A stretch of DNA of 64,000 bases from Psychrobacillus antarcticus (GCF_029533155.1 NZ_JAIZDB010000002.1:157285-221284); one strand, 5' to 3'. Shown: positions 54,074-63,201, numbered from the stretch's first letter. Numbers and translations are program-made. The notes: generated by a model from the letters alone, not told the origin.

Positions 54074-54841
54074 ATGTATAAATTATTAGTAGTTGATGAT
54101 GAACCTATCATTATTAAAGGTATTCGCTCCTTTGTAGATTTTGATGCACTTTCGATTTCGGAAGTTTACGAAGCTTTTAATGGTGAAATGGCGCTTGAAA
54201 GCTTTAAAGCCCATCTACCTGATCTTGTTTTAGCTGATATTAATATGCCCAAAATGAATGGAATGGATTTTGCTATTGCTGCAAAATCCATTAAACCGGA
54301 TGTGAAAATAGCACTCGTAACCGGTTATGATTACTTTGACTATGCGGTAACGGCTTTAAAGAATGGTATTGATGACTATGTACTAAAGCCCGTATCAAGA
54401 AAAGACATTCAAGATACATTAAAAAAACTCATAGAAAAGCTTAAAAATGATCAAAGTAGCTCAGAGATTTCTCGGCTTGTAAAAGACATCATTAGTAACT
54501 CGAATACTTCTGAAGATACGGGCTATAAAACTAAAATTCAACATGAAATAGCTCAGAACATTTCAAATGCTGAGTTCTCTTTAGCCTATTTAGCGAAACA
54601 AATGTCTTTAAGTACTTCCTACCTAAGCACACTATTTAAGACGCTTTATGGCACTACATTCCAAGATCATATGCTTAGGATTCGACTAGATCGCGCTAAA
54701 ATTTTGTTGCTCAGTACAGAGATGAAAGTATATGAAATTGCTCGAGCAGTAGGTTTTGACGATCCTAACTATTTCAGTGCAACCTTCAAGCGGAAATTCA
54801 ATTCATCTCCAAATCAATTCAAAGAAAAGGCGAAAGAATGA
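54074..54841 (+). CDS. Response regulator with AraC-type DNA-binding domain (YesN-like)
   Basis: AAAGGAGA precedes ATG 54074. The 255-residue regulator has a receiver domain (Asp8-Asp9-Glu10, phospho-acceptor Asp55 in LADINMP, Lys in YVLKPVS). The C-terminal AraC/XylS double helix-turn-helix starts near residue 155 (FSLAYLAKQMSLSTSYLSTLFK, then YEIARAVGFDDPNYFSATFKRKFNSSPNQF). It overlaps the following kinase gene by four bases. The setting next to ccdA-trx-msrAB suggests it controls that set; YesN-type systems more often control sugar uptake, so the signal is open. Confidence 0.93.
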   Translation: MYKLLVVDDEPIIIKGIRSFVDFDALSISEVYEAFNGEMALESFKAHLPDLVLADINMPKMNGMDFAIAAKSIKPDVKIALVTGYDYFDYAVTALKNGIDDYVLKPVSRKDIQDTLKKLIEKLKNDQSSSEISRLVKDIISNSNTSEDTGYKTKIQHEIAQNISNAEFSLAYLAKQMSLSTSYLSTLFKTLYGTTFQDHMLRIRLDRAKILLLSTEMKVYEIARAVGFDDPNYFSATFKRKFNSSPNQFKEKAKE

Positions 54842-56568
54842 AGCTATTTACATCTAAAATGATGAAAAAACTTAGAGTTCAAATTGCCTTCCATTATTTA
54901 ATAACAAGTGCACTCACCCTCTTAGCGATGGGGTTTATCCTCTATTCTAGTATTTCCTCTATTGTATTAAGAGAAGCGGTCACTACAACAGAAATGGCTG
55001 TCGATAAAAGTGGGATGTATATTGACCTTTATATTGATCGTTTAAAAGCTGTATCAAGCTTACTTTCTGAAAATCCACAACTCGTTAGCTATTTATCTAC
55101 CGAAGAGCGTGATCCCTTAGAGAAGGAAGACCTATATAAAATTATTGAGACAACCATTGCTTCAGACGCCTTCATCAAGTCGATTATTATTGTTAGTAAG
55201 GATGGACAAATTCTTTCGAATGAACGTAACTTAAATATGAGCATGTCCAGCGATATGATGAAGGAACAATGGTATACCTCTGCAATTCATAGTGGAAGCA
55301 AGCCTGTACTCACTTCTGCAAGAATGCAGAATTTTTCTATGGACAAAGACAGTTGGGTAATTTCCATCAGTCGCGAAATGAAGAACACGCAAGGTGAAAA
55401 TATTGGTGTGTTGCTTATTGATATTGAATATAAGGTAATTGATGACTACCTCACGAATTTGGAATTAGGTAAATCCGGTTTTTCTTTTATTATCAATGAC
55501 AAATCAGAGGTCGTTTACCATAAGGATCCTGTTTATTTTAGAGACGTTGTTAAACAAAACACACTTCGAAATATTGTTGCAAATAAAGAGAGTTATGACA
55601 AGAAACAAAATACACTGACTCATACCTATTCACTCAAAAATGCCGATTGGCTCCTCGTCGGTGTGTCTTCTCAAGACGGTCTGCTCGCTATTAAAAAACA
55701 ACTTCTCGAAATCTTTTTATTGGTAGGGATTGTCCTTCAAATCATTGCGGCTATAAGTGTAGGATTATTTGCAGGGAAAATTACTGCACCTTTTCAAAAA
55801 TTAGAAAAAGTAATGCAAGATATCGAGTATGGCTTATCAGAAGTACCGATAGACGACAAAGGTTGTTATGAAGCACAAAGTTTAGCAAGACATTTCAATC
55901 TCATGATTCGAAAAATTGAAAAGCTTATGCAGGAAATAACGGAGAAAGAGAAGCATCTAAGAACTTCCGAAATCAATGTACTACATAGCCAAATCAATCC
56001 ACACTTTTTATACAACACGCTTGATACAATTGTATGGATGGCAGAGTTTAATAATAGTGAGAAGGTCATTGAAATCACGAAGGCACTCGCACAGTTTTTC
56101 CGGTTGTCACTTAGTGGTGGCAAGGAACTCACGACTGTAGAGAATGAACTAGATCATGTGCGCCAGTACCTATTTATCCAAAAAGAACGCTATGGCGATC
56201 AGTTGACCTATGATATTATCTGTGATGAAGCGTTAGTACAGATGCAAATGCCTAAAATTTTAGTACAACCCATCGTTGAAAATGCTTTGTATCATGGTAT
56301 ACGTGGTATGGCACGTCAAGGTCATATTGAGATTCGGGCAGAAGAAAGCGATCGGGATATTCTTCTAATCGTAAAAGACAACGGAGAAGGCTTTTATCAT
56401 CTAGATGTGAATAATACAAATAATGTCGCTAAACTTGGCGGAGTTGGTATTAAAAATGTTGATGAGCGTATCAAGCTCTATTATGGTGAAGGGTACGGTA
56501 TAACTATCGATTCAATTGTCGGAAGTGGAACGACGGTAACCATTAAAATTCCCCAGAACAGCGAATAA
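54838..56568 (+). CDS. Sensor histidine kinase, YesM/LytS-type (His_kinase PF06580)
   Basis: The ATG overlaps the regulator stop (ATGA). The 576-residue protein has a membrane helix near residue 15-38, an extracytoplasmic Cache-like sensor to about 285, a second helix near 288-310, HAMP to about 360, and the His_kinase domain with His389 in HSQINPHFLYNTLDT. HATPase_c follows with VQPIVENALYHGI and GEGVGIKNV-like glycine motifs (GGVGIKNVDERI). It is the obvious partner of the AraC-type regulator. A terminator follows. Confidence 0.93.
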   Translation: MKLFTSKMMKKLRVQIAFHYLITSALTLLAMGFILYSSISSIVLREAVTTTEMAVDKSGMYIDLYIDRLKAVSSLLSENPQLVSYLSTEERDPLEKEDLYKIIETTIASDAFIKSIIIVSKDGQILSNERNLNMSMSSDMMKEQWYTSAIHSGSKPVLTSARMQNFSMDKDSWVISISREMKNTQGENIGVLLIDIEYKVIDDYLTNLELGKSGFSFIINDKSEVVYHKDPVYFRDVVKQNTLRNIVANKESYDKKQNTLTHTYSLKNADWLLVGVSSQDGLLAIKKQLLEIFLLVGIVLQIIAAISVGLFAGKITAPFQKLEKVMQDIEYGLSEVPIDDKGCYEAQSLARHFNLMIRKIEKLMQEITEKEKHLRTSEINVLHSQINPHFLYNTLDTIVWMAEFNNSEKVIEITKALAQFFRLSLSGGKELTTVENELDHVRQYLFIQKERYGDQLTYDIICDEALVQMQMPKILVQPIVENALYHGIRGMARQGHIEIRAEESDRDILLIVKDNGEGFYHLDVNNTNNVAKLGGVGIKNVDERIKLYYGEGYGITIDSIVGSGTTVTIKIPQNSE

Positions 56569-56618
56569 GTGAATATCTGAACACAGCTAACTAGAGGGGG
56601 TACCAAATCCCAACACAG

Positions 56619-56653
56619 AAAAAACGTGAAGAGCAAAACATTCACGTTTTTTT
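56619..56653 (+). terminator. Terminator after the YesM-like kinase gene
   Basis: AAAAACGTGAA pairs with TTCACGTTTTT across about 10 bases, followed by TTG. It ends the ccdA to kinase gene set. Confidence 0.88.
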
Positions 56654-56769
56654 GTTGCACAGTTACACCCAGTATTTAAAAATAACCCACGTATAAAGTA
56701 TTTTCTTGAAATTATTCTATATAGAAAGTCACCAAATGGTATCTTTAAGTGTGTTATAAGTTAAAGGAG

Positions 56770-56976
56770 TTGATAGATGTTGCAACAATTAGTTCGTCGA
56801 CTGAACTAGATATAGAGCGAATTATTGATGCATATGGCAATATGCTATTTAGAATATGTTTTGTTATTCTATGCAATGAGCAAGATGCAGAGGATGTTTT
56901 ACAAGACACTTGTATTAAATATTTAACTAAATCTCTACCTTTTTACGATTAAGAACATAAGAGATTGTACAATTAG
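56770..56976 (+). pseudogene. ECF sigma factor remnant (region 2 only)
   Basis: The frame encodes the start and region 2 of an ECF sigma factor (ELDIERIIDAYGNMLFRICF, NEQDAEDVLQDTCIKYL) and stops at TAA 56950 after SLPFYD. The next codons in the same frame (EHKRLYN) still look like the family before a second stop at 56974. Region 4 is missing. The start is also unclear, since AAAGGAG lies before an ATG at 56777 in another frame. No anti-sigma gene is adjacent. Confidence 0.7.
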
Positions 56977-57136
56977 GCTTTTAAAAAACTTTATGATTGT
57001 AAGATCTTGTTCTACTAGGAAGAATGTAATTATTTAGAAAAATAAAAAGCCGAAAATGAACAAGTTATGAATAGAACCTTGATTATTTTTGGCGTTTATA
57101 AGGAAAATCAGCATCCGTAACATTAATAAAGCCTTT

Positions 57137-58384
57137 CTAATTAAAAATGAAAGGAAAAGTAAATATAACGAAAGCCGCCCAAAGTCCGTAGACTGGCAAA
57201 TACTTAGTAACCGCATCTTGGATGGGTGAAGGTCCGGTCTTGTTTTGTAGAAAACGCAAATAGGAGACCATAATCCAAATAAGATTTCCCCAGATGAGTA
57301 TGTTTACTCCTAAAACAGCAAGTCTATTAGGCGTAATCCCATAAGAAGAAAGTCTGAACCCTATGGCCGACAAAGCCACACTGTCAATGATAAGCGCAAG
57401 AACAATTAAGACGAAATTTATATAATCTGAAATGTTCTTTTTCTCGTCTGAGTCGCTTTCAGTAATTGAAAATATGGTAACGACCAATACACCAAGGAGT
57501 ATTCCGTTGAAGGCTATCAGGAAATTTCTGTCCAAGAATGGATTTTTTCCGACCCATATAACCGTTATAAGATAGACCAACAATGTGACCAGAACAAGAG
57601 GACTAAAAATTTTAGCTATATATGGTGTAATATTCTTAGCAATTTTAAGGTTCATTGATACCAGGTATGCAGTCACAATAGCGAGAGCGGCAGCACCAAA
57701 TAAAACGACATTACTAAAATAAAATTCTTCTATATCCAGACCAACAAAGCTAAATAACTGCATAGTTAATGCCGCTAGTACCATTCCGCTAACTGCCATG
57801 CTGCCGTAGAGAATACAATACTCCAAGTTAAATTTAATATAGGCTAATCTTTTAAGGCCTTTTGAATATTCATTTCCTGTAAATGCAAGCCCTACCAATA
57901 CCCATAAGAATATGGGAAGGTGTAAATAAGCAAGGATAATGCTGTCTTTATAATTTAATGGCAGCATATTAAGATAAATACCGGAAATTAGGAACAACGC
58001 TACAAGGGAATAAATAATACTTTTTTTCGGAGTATTATTGTAAACAAAATAGGCAGCAATGAAGGGAATTATACCAAAAGCAAGGTTAATTGGGGAAATT
58101 GCTTGTTGTTCGACAAAGTGGAAAATGATCCTGGTGCTTATCCCGGCCAGAATGGCTAATATGCCCATGAATAAGAAACCTTTCTGAAGCAGGGAAGCTT
58201 TTTCTATATGTGCCGTCTCCTTGAAATTCAATCTTTCATACCAAACAGCAAGGACCTGCGAATCAGGATTTTGTTCCCATGCGTCGGAGAATGACTTTTT
58301 AAAGGTTTTGGGGTCATTTCTAAACATTCTCTCCAGCTCTTGAGGGTTAGAAATATTTTTAATAATAAAATTGTTGCTATTCAC
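57137..58384 (-). CDS. Multispan membrane protein, hypothetical
   Basis: AGAGGAGG lies about eight bases before GTG 58384, which sets the start (415 residues) although the frame is open for 46 codons more upstream. Residues 1-80 are soluble (NPQELERMFRNDPKTFKKSF), followed by about 10-11 hydrophobic helices with short loops. No transporter or enzyme motif was recognised; the overall look is that of a DUF-type sensor-like or permease-like protein. The upstream extension encodes part of an unrelated HTH regulator. Confidence 0.75.
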   Translation of the reverse strand: MNSNNFIIKNISNPQELERMFRNDPKTFKKSFSDAWEQNPDSQVLAVWYERLNFKETAHIEKASLLQKGFLFMGILAILAGISTRIIFHFVEQQAISPINLAFGIIPFIAAYFVYNNTPKKSIIYSLVALFLISGIYLNMLPLNYKDSIILAYLHLPIFLWVLVGLAFTGNEYSKGLKRLAYIKFNLEYCILYGSMAVSGMVLAALTMQLFSFVGLDIEEFYFSNVVLFGAAALAIVTAYLVSMNLKIAKNITPYIAKIFSPLVLVTLLVYLITVIWVGKNPFLDRNFLIAFNGILLGVLVVTIFSITESDSDEKKNISDYINFVLIVLALIIDSVALSAIGFRLSSYGITPNRLAVLGVNILIWGNLIWIMVSYLRFLQNKTGPSPIQDAVTKYLPVYGLWAAFVIFTFPFIFN

Positions 58385-58414
58385 GTTTATACCTCCTCTA
58401 ATAATTATCAAATT

Positions 58415-58522
58415 TTTTAAAATGACTTCATCACTTTTGTGTTCTAAAACATCCCCAGTCTGACTTTCTAAAGCCTTACAAATCCCATCTAAAGTTGATA
58501 ATCGAATCGCTTTTGCCTTCAC
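58415..58522 (-). pseudogene. C-terminal remnant of a small XRE-family regulator
   Basis: The 36 codons from 58522 read KAKAIRLSTLDGICKALESQ, then TGDVLEHKSDEV. This is the conserved last helix region of YozG-like Cro/CI regulators, where homologues read similar to LDKICKALDCQPGD. The DNA-recognition helices upstream are missing. The frame runs on into the membrane protein gene without a stop. Confidence 0.6.
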
Positions 58523-58790
58523 ATTTACATAAGAAAAAAAACTAACTTTCTATTAAGTGTATTACTTATTAGATATTAACATGTTATTTACCGAGAAACA
58601 ATAAATTTTTATTGATTATTAAAATCTTTTTATCGTTAATGATTAATATGGGAAAATTTTTTGCGCTTTACAAAGAAATAATCTGTATAGTGTATCTAAT
58701 GAGCCTCAATTGCATTACTGTTAGTCAATAGGTACCTAACGATGCTATTGGAATAATGTATGATCACAAAAAAGAAGGGAGAAAATTCAA

Positions 58791-59168
58791 TTGAAAAAAC
58801 TATTATATTTAATGATACTTGTCACAATGATATTAGCAGCATGTAATTCAACAGAATTGAGTATTAGGGAAATTCAAAGTGTCCCTAATAAAGTACAAGA
58901 GAGCATTAACTCTGATTACACACATCAAATAATTAATGATAGTGAAAAGAAGAACGCCTATATTATTTTTCAATCTACAGGAACAGTTACAGCCGAGCTA
59001 GAAGTGATAGAGAACGTATTAAACATAAAGTTAGAAAGTACAAGTCAAGAAAATAATGAGTTAAAACAGTTTGCATATAAAATTACTCGTGGCGATGCAG
59101 AATATGACACTATAAATGTGCAATTAAACGGACAAGATACGCATTTTGATAATTCATCAGGTTTTTAG
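58791..59168 (+). CDS. Small lipoprotein, hypothetical
   Basis: A TTG start follows GAAGGGAG. The 125-residue precursor has a lipoprotein signal with lipobox LAAC (Cys18). The mature 107 residues are polar with beta-rich stretches (NAYIIFQSTGTVTAELEVI, NVQLNGQDTHF) and no recognised domain. It is anchored outside the membrane. A long imperfect hairpin near 59176-59217 may terminate it. Confidence 0.75.
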   Translation: MKKLLYLMILVTMILAACNSTELSIREIQSVPNKVQESINSDYTHQIINDSEKKNAYIIFQSTGTVTAELEVIENVLNIKLESTSQENNELKQFAYKITRGDAEYDTINVQLNGQDTHFDNSSGF

Positions 59169-59412
59169 TGTAGGGTACCAGGTTCTGAAACGCTTCTGCA
59201 TTGTATTTGAACCTGGATCTTTCACAAGTAGAAATGGATATATAGGAAATAACTACGTAAATCCGTTGTATAAACAAAAGGTTATTAGCAACATTTAGCC
59301 CCAATTGAACGAAAAATCGATTTCTATTTTCAATACCATTAATTTATTGTTTAAATGGGCTAAAAACTCACATACTTATCTCATAAATAATGTGTGAAAG
59401 GATGTGTTTTTC

Positions 59413-59565
59413 ATGGGAGAATCAAAATATGCACAACTAGAACCTGAACAATTATTAGAAATTAATCAACTAGAAGAAAAACTTGAAGTAACCTTGATTG
59501 CATTTAATACTTCAAAAGTAAATGATTTTACAAATAATAATCAAGATGAAACCTCAATAAACTAA
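59413..59565 (+). CDS. Small hypothetical protein of 50 residues
   Basis: AAAGGATG lies upstream of ATG 59413. The product contains QLEPEQLLEINQLEEKLEVT then LIAFNTS, a pattern of an amphipathic helix followed by a short strand that recurs in small Bacillales proteins of unknown function. A terminator follows at 59641. Confidence 0.55.
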   Translation: MGESKYAQLEPEQLLEINQLEEKLEVTLIAFNTSKVNDFTNNNQDETSIN

Positions 59566-59640
59566 ATTTCTTTGTAGGTAATTTTGAAAGTGTTTTGAAT
59601 AAAATCTTGACCACCGAAAAAGTCCTCAAAGGTATTTCAT

Positions 59641-59685
59641 AGCGAGTAAGAGTACGATAAGTCGTTCTCTTACTCGCTTTTTAAC
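59641..59685 (+). terminator. Terminator after the 50-residue gene
   Basis: AGCGAGTAAGAG pairs perfectly with CTCTTACTCGCT around a 14-base loop, followed by TTTTT. Confidence 0.9.
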
Positions 59686-59688
59686 GTT

Positions 59689-59868
59689 ATAGCCTTGGAA
59701 GTAGATCAAGCTGAAGTCACTAAATTGCAAGAGGCTAACCGGAAAGCTCAAACAGATTATGAATCAAAACTGCAAGAGCAATCTTATAACTTTGCACTAG
59801 AGAGCGCTTTGATTGGTGCGAAGTTTGAACTTTCATGTTTGTTTCTAACGCAGGGACAAAAATATTGA
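59689..59868 (+). pseudogene. Phage scaffolding (GP20-like) protein remnant
   Basis: The frame encodes LEVDQAEVTKLQEANRKAQ, then TDYESKLQEQSYNFALESAL and IGAKFEL before stopping at TGA 59866. Heptad-rich Lys/Glu/Gln sequence with YESKL-x(4)-NFALESAL is characteristic of tailed-phage scaffold proteins. There is no start codon and the C-terminal part is missing, so it is a prophage relic. Confidence 0.6.
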
Positions 59869-60008
59869 TGTAATAAAATCGGATTTGTAACAAGATCTCA
59901 TTCACCTGAACAAGGGAAGAGTGAGAGATTGGGAGCGTTTTAGCAAGGGTTTATTCATACTGAACAAATTAGTGTTTAGAGTCTAAATGTTACTTTATAA
60001 AGAAGCAT

Positions 60009-60042
60009 AAAACCCGAACTTTTCTAAGTTTGGGTTTTGTTT
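60009..60042 (+). terminator. Terminator downstream of the phage remnant
   Basis: AAAACCCGAACTT pairs with AAGTTTGGGTTTT (one G-T pair) around TTCT, followed by GTTT. Confidence 0.8.
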
Positions 60043-60074
60043 ATATAGCTCACTCTTAAAGATTAGATACTTGC

Positions 60075-60091
60075 TATAGCTTTTAGCTATA
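60075..60091. repeat. Short palindrome upstream of the MetE-like gene
   Basis: TATAGC-TTTTA-GCTATA lies about 100 bases before the MetE-like start and could be an operator. Confidence 0.3.
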
Positions 60092-60188
60092 ACTAGTTAT
60101 TCTTTTTAAGTATTATGTAGATAGTATTTCTCCATGCTAGAATTAAAACAGTACAGAAAGACATTTGTAAAAATGAGGAGGATTTTTC

Positions 60189-61349
60189 ATGAGTAATAAA
60201 TTTCAAATCGTAGGTAGCCTGTTGCGTCCGACAGATTTATTGGAATATAAACATCAGATTGAACATCGTGACGATATCAGTTATCCATTTTACCAATATT
60301 TCCAGGGGTATGAGCAGTGTGAATCTGATGCGATTCAGGCTGTAGTCGACAAAGAAATTAAAAATGATTTGTCCATTCTCACTGATGGAGAATACTCCAA
60401 ATCCATGTGGCATCTGGATTTTGTTTGGGGCTTCCAAGGGGCTAGCCGCTATATAGCGGATCATGGATATTTTTTCAGAGATACCGATGGAACTTCAAAA
60501 TATGAGACTCGAAAAGATATTGGTTTACGCATTACAGATGAATTGAGTGGGAAAAACCATCATTTTATTCATGTATATAAAAAACTTCAAACCCTTGCTG
60601 GCGACCGTGAAACAAAGCTGTGCGTACCTTCTCCATCTCATATTTTTGGTGAGTTATCATGGTCAGATAACATTGGTGGCAAAGATGCAGTTTATAGTGA
60701 TATACATGAGCTTAAAAACGGTCTTGTTAAGGCGTATAAAGAATTTGTCGAGGAATTTGCTGCTGTTGGAGGGAAAATCCTTCAATTCGACGATTGCTTA
60801 TGGGAGCTATTTGCAGATGATAACCCGAACTCTCCATTTACTGGCGAGAGTATCAATGAAGAGGAAGTACAGGGTCTAGCTACAGAATTTATTGACATCA
60901 ACAATAAAATAATTGATTTTGGTCATAGCTTAGGCTTGAAAATGTGGACTCATAACTGTCGTGGTAACTATGATTCCCGTAATATGGGCGGTGGCTCATA
61001 TGACAAAATTGCTAATCTGTTTTTGAAGCAGCTTAAATACGATCGCTTTTTCCTTGAATGGGATGATGAACGTGCAGGCTCACTCGATGCGCTCGCGGTG
61101 TTTAAAGATAAGCCTGAAACGGAAATTGTACTTGGATTGTTGTCTTCTAAAACCAATACGCTTGACGATGAGGCTCGTGTAGTTAGAATGCTTGATGAGG
61201 CATCGAAAATTATTGAGAAGGATAGATTATTACTTTCTCATCAATGCGGTTTTGCGTCCTGCGATGGCGGCAATGAATTAACGGAAGATGAACAGTGGGC
61301 GAAAATTAAACAAGGACAACGTATTGCCCAGCAATATTGGGCTAATTAA
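60189..61349 (+). CDS. MetE C-terminal-like protein (YxjG/YxjH type), cobalamin-independent methionine synthase family
   Basis: GAGGAGG precedes ATG 60189. The 386-residue TIM-barrel protein matches the catalytic half of MetE. Zinc ligands are visible as His255 and Cys257 (MWTHNCRGNY), Glu in FFLEWDDERAG and the final Cys in LLSHQCGFASCDGGNE. LQFDDCLWELF is also typical. It lacks the N-terminal half of MetE, like B. subtilis YxjG and YxjH, which are S-box genes linked to sulfur amino acid recycling. The methyl donor is uncertain, and no S-box is visible here. A terminator follows. Confidence 0.88.
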   Translation: MSNKFQIVGSLLRPTDLLEYKHQIEHRDDISYPFYQYFQGYEQCESDAIQAVVDKEIKNDLSILTDGEYSKSMWHLDFVWGFQGASRYIADHGYFFRDTDGTSKYETRKDIGLRITDELSGKNHHFIHVYKKLQTLAGDRETKLCVPSPSHIFGELSWSDNIGGKDAVYSDIHELKNGLVKAYKEFVEEFAAVGGKILQFDDCLWELFADDNPNSPFTGESINEEEVQGLATEFIDINNKIIDFGHSLGLKMWTHNCRGNYDSRNMGGGSYDKIANLFLKQLKYDRFFLEWDDERAGSLDALAVFKDKPETEIVLGLLSSKTNTLDDEARVVRMLDEASKIIEKDRLLLSHQCGFASCDGGNELTEDEQWAKIKQGQRIAQQYWAN

Positions 61350-61388
61350 TACTTAACTAATTAAAGGGCAGAGTAAATTCCCTCCCTC

Positions 61389-61421
61389 AGACTGTCGAAG
61401 GTACTTGTCGACAGTCTTTTT
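61389..61421 (+). terminator. Terminator after the MetE-like gene
   Basis: GACTGTCGA pairs perfectly with TCGACAGTC across nine bases, followed by TTTTT. Confidence 0.9.
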
Positions 61422-61427
61422 CTATAG

Positions 61428-61526
61428 CATCTTTAAAAAATCAAATGGTAATTATATAGCAATAAATCTGTACAAAGCCCTTCGAAAACAGTAGAAACAG
61501 GTTTAGATCCTAGGGGACCGGGCGTT
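61428..61526. repeat. Dispersed intergenic repeat, copy 3 (truncated)
   Basis: From GCATCTTTAAAAAATCAAA to GGACCGGGCGTTT this is nearly identical to the right part of copies 1 and 2. It begins inside the right arm of the central palindrome, so the left half is gone, and ends where the IS21-family element begins. Confidence 0.85.
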
Positions 61527-61560
61527 TGTAACCGCTATACTAAAATAGACAGTTTTCGCT
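61527..61560 (+). repeat. Left terminal inverted repeat of the IS21-family element
   Basis: Begins TGTAACCG and contains ACAGTTTTCGCT; pairs with the right end. Internal related repeats, typical of IS21 ends, were not resolved by eye. Confidence 0.85.
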
Positions 61561-61638
61561 GAGATGCCGTGAACACTTTCGCCATTCTAACAGCCCATCT
61601 AGTAAACTAGTATTATTCGTTTACTGGAGGCAGGAGAC

Positions 61639-63201
61639 TTGGAGGAAAAGTTAGTGTTATATGTTGAAATTCATCAGTTATTAAAACGTAAAATGAAGAT
61701 TGCACAAATTGCTAAACATTTAAAAGTAAACAGAGGTACTGTCTATAAATATTTGGGAATGTCTTTTGAAGAGGCACAGGAGTATTTAGGTAACCCTCTT
61801 CGAAAACCTAAGAAACTAGATCCCTATCGGGATTGGATTGTCGCTTGGTTAGAAGAGTTTCCACATTTAAGTGCAGCTCAAATTCAAGATTGGTTATTAG
61901 AGCGTCATCATGATTTAGAAATAGGCGAAAGCACAGTACGCTCTTATGTAAAAGAAATTCGTGAAATATATCAGATAGAGAAAAAAGCCATCACTAGACA
62001 GTATGAGTCCGTTCCAGAACAGCCTATGGGTAAACAGCTACAGGTTGATTGGGGGCAGACAAAGCAGAAAACCACCAAGAAAAAAGAATTGAAGTTGTAT
62101 TTCATCGCTTTTGTGTTAACTCATTCACGGTATAAATATATGGAGTGGCAAGACCGCCCCTTCACAACAAAGGATGCCATTAGATGTCATGAAAATGCGT
62201 TTCGTTTTTATGGAGGATGTTCGGAGGAAATTGTTTACGACCAGGATCATTTACTCACGGTTAGCGAAAATGCCGGCGACTTAATCTTGACGTCTGAATT
62301 TCAAGCATATGTGAAGGATCGCAAATTCCGAGTTTATTTATGTCGTAAGGCGGATCCAGAATCTAAAGGAATGATTGAAAATGTGGTGAAATACATAAAA
62401 GGTAATTTCGCAGACAGTCGAGTTTTTAAAGACATTGAAAGTTGGAACATAAGTGCTTTACAGTGGTTAGAGCGTACTGGAAATAAGAATGTACACAATA
62501 CAACGAAAAAGAGACCAGTAGAAGTGTTTCTCGTCGAAAAGCAACACTTACAACCGGTCTCTCCATTACTATCATTAGAAAGTAACCATACAGTAATTAT
62601 ACCAAGGAATGTAAATAAGGACAATACGATTCGCTTTAAGTCCAACCGTTATTCAGTTCCCGTAGGAACTTATGGATCGCAAAAAGATAATCAAGTGTAC
62701 TTGGAAATACAAGGAGAACAACAAAATACCCTTGTCATCTGCAAGCGACCAGATAATGCGGTTATTGCGGAACATCAAATTAGCTCTGAAAAAGGAAAGC
62801 TCATTAAAAATCGTAGCCATTCTCGTGATCGTTCCCAAGGAATTGAAGAGTTAAAAGGCAACGTCATTTCTTATTTCGAAGAAAAAGAGGCCATCTCTAT
62901 GTATCTAGATGAAATTTGCCTAAAATACGTTCGTTATCGCCGAGACCAATTAGCGATTCTTCAAACAGTCATTAAGAACGATCCAGTATGGATTGATCAG
63001 GCTCTTCAAAAATGCATCAGTGAAAAACTTTACAGTGCAAATGATTTCCGAGATATAGTAATTTATTTGAAAAAGTCGAGTGAAGAATCAGTTGTAGCAA
63101 TTAAGGGAGTTAAAAAAATACCTACATCTAAAACTAATATTCAAGTAACACCACGCTCTGTTAGTACATATACAAGTATCTTGCGAGGGAATGTCCAATG
63201 A
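61639..63201 (+). CDS. istA: IS21-family transposase IstA
   Basis: A TTG start follows GGAGGCAGGAG. The 520-residue transposase has an N-terminal helix-turn-helix (MKIAQIAKHLKVNRGTVYKYL), a second DNA-binding region, and an rve-type DDE core: Asp137 in QVDWGQ, Asp201 in EIVYDQ and Glu247 in ESKGMIENVV. The C-terminal domain includes FKSNRYSVP. It cuts and joins element ends with help from IstB. The gene is intact. Confidence 0.96.
   Translation: MEEKLVLYVEIHQLLKRKMKIAQIAKHLKVNRGTVYKYLGMSFEEAQEYLGNPLRKPKKLDPYRDWIVAWLEEFPHLSAAQIQDWLLERHHDLEIGESTVRSYVKEIREIYQIEKKAITRQYESVPEQPMGKQLQVDWGQTKQKTTKKKELKLYFIAFVLTHSRYKYMEWQDRPFTTKDAIRCHENAFRFYGGCSEEIVYDQDHLLTVSENAGDLILTSEFQAYVKDRKFRVYLCRKADPESKGMIENVVKYIKGNFADSRVFKDIESWNISALQWLERTGNKNVHNTTKKRPVEVFLVEKQHLQPVSPLLSLESNHTVIIPRNVNKDNTIRFKSNRYSVPVGTYGSQKDNQVYLEIQGEQQNTLVICKRPDNAVIAEHQISSEKGKLIKNRSHSRDRSQGIEELKGNVISYFEEKEAISMYLDEICLKYVRYRRDQLAILQTVIKNDPVWIDQALQKCISEKLYSANDFRDIVIYLKKSSEESVVAIKGVKKIPTSKTNIQVTPRSVSTYTSILRGNVQ

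Larger units (their letters stand above)
59566..60188. other. Region of phage debris upstream of the MetE-like gene
   Basis: Holds a strong hairpin (59641-59685), a phage scaffold protein remnant (59689-59868), another terminator (60009-60042) and a short palindrome (60075-60091). No intact gene. No S-box features were seen before the MetE-like gene. Confidence 0.5.

Noticed and set aside
60040..60188. Possible S-box (SAM riboswitch) before the MetE-like gene
   Set aside because: The leader is short and lacks the conserved S-box words. The only hairpins there are a terminator and a small palindrome.
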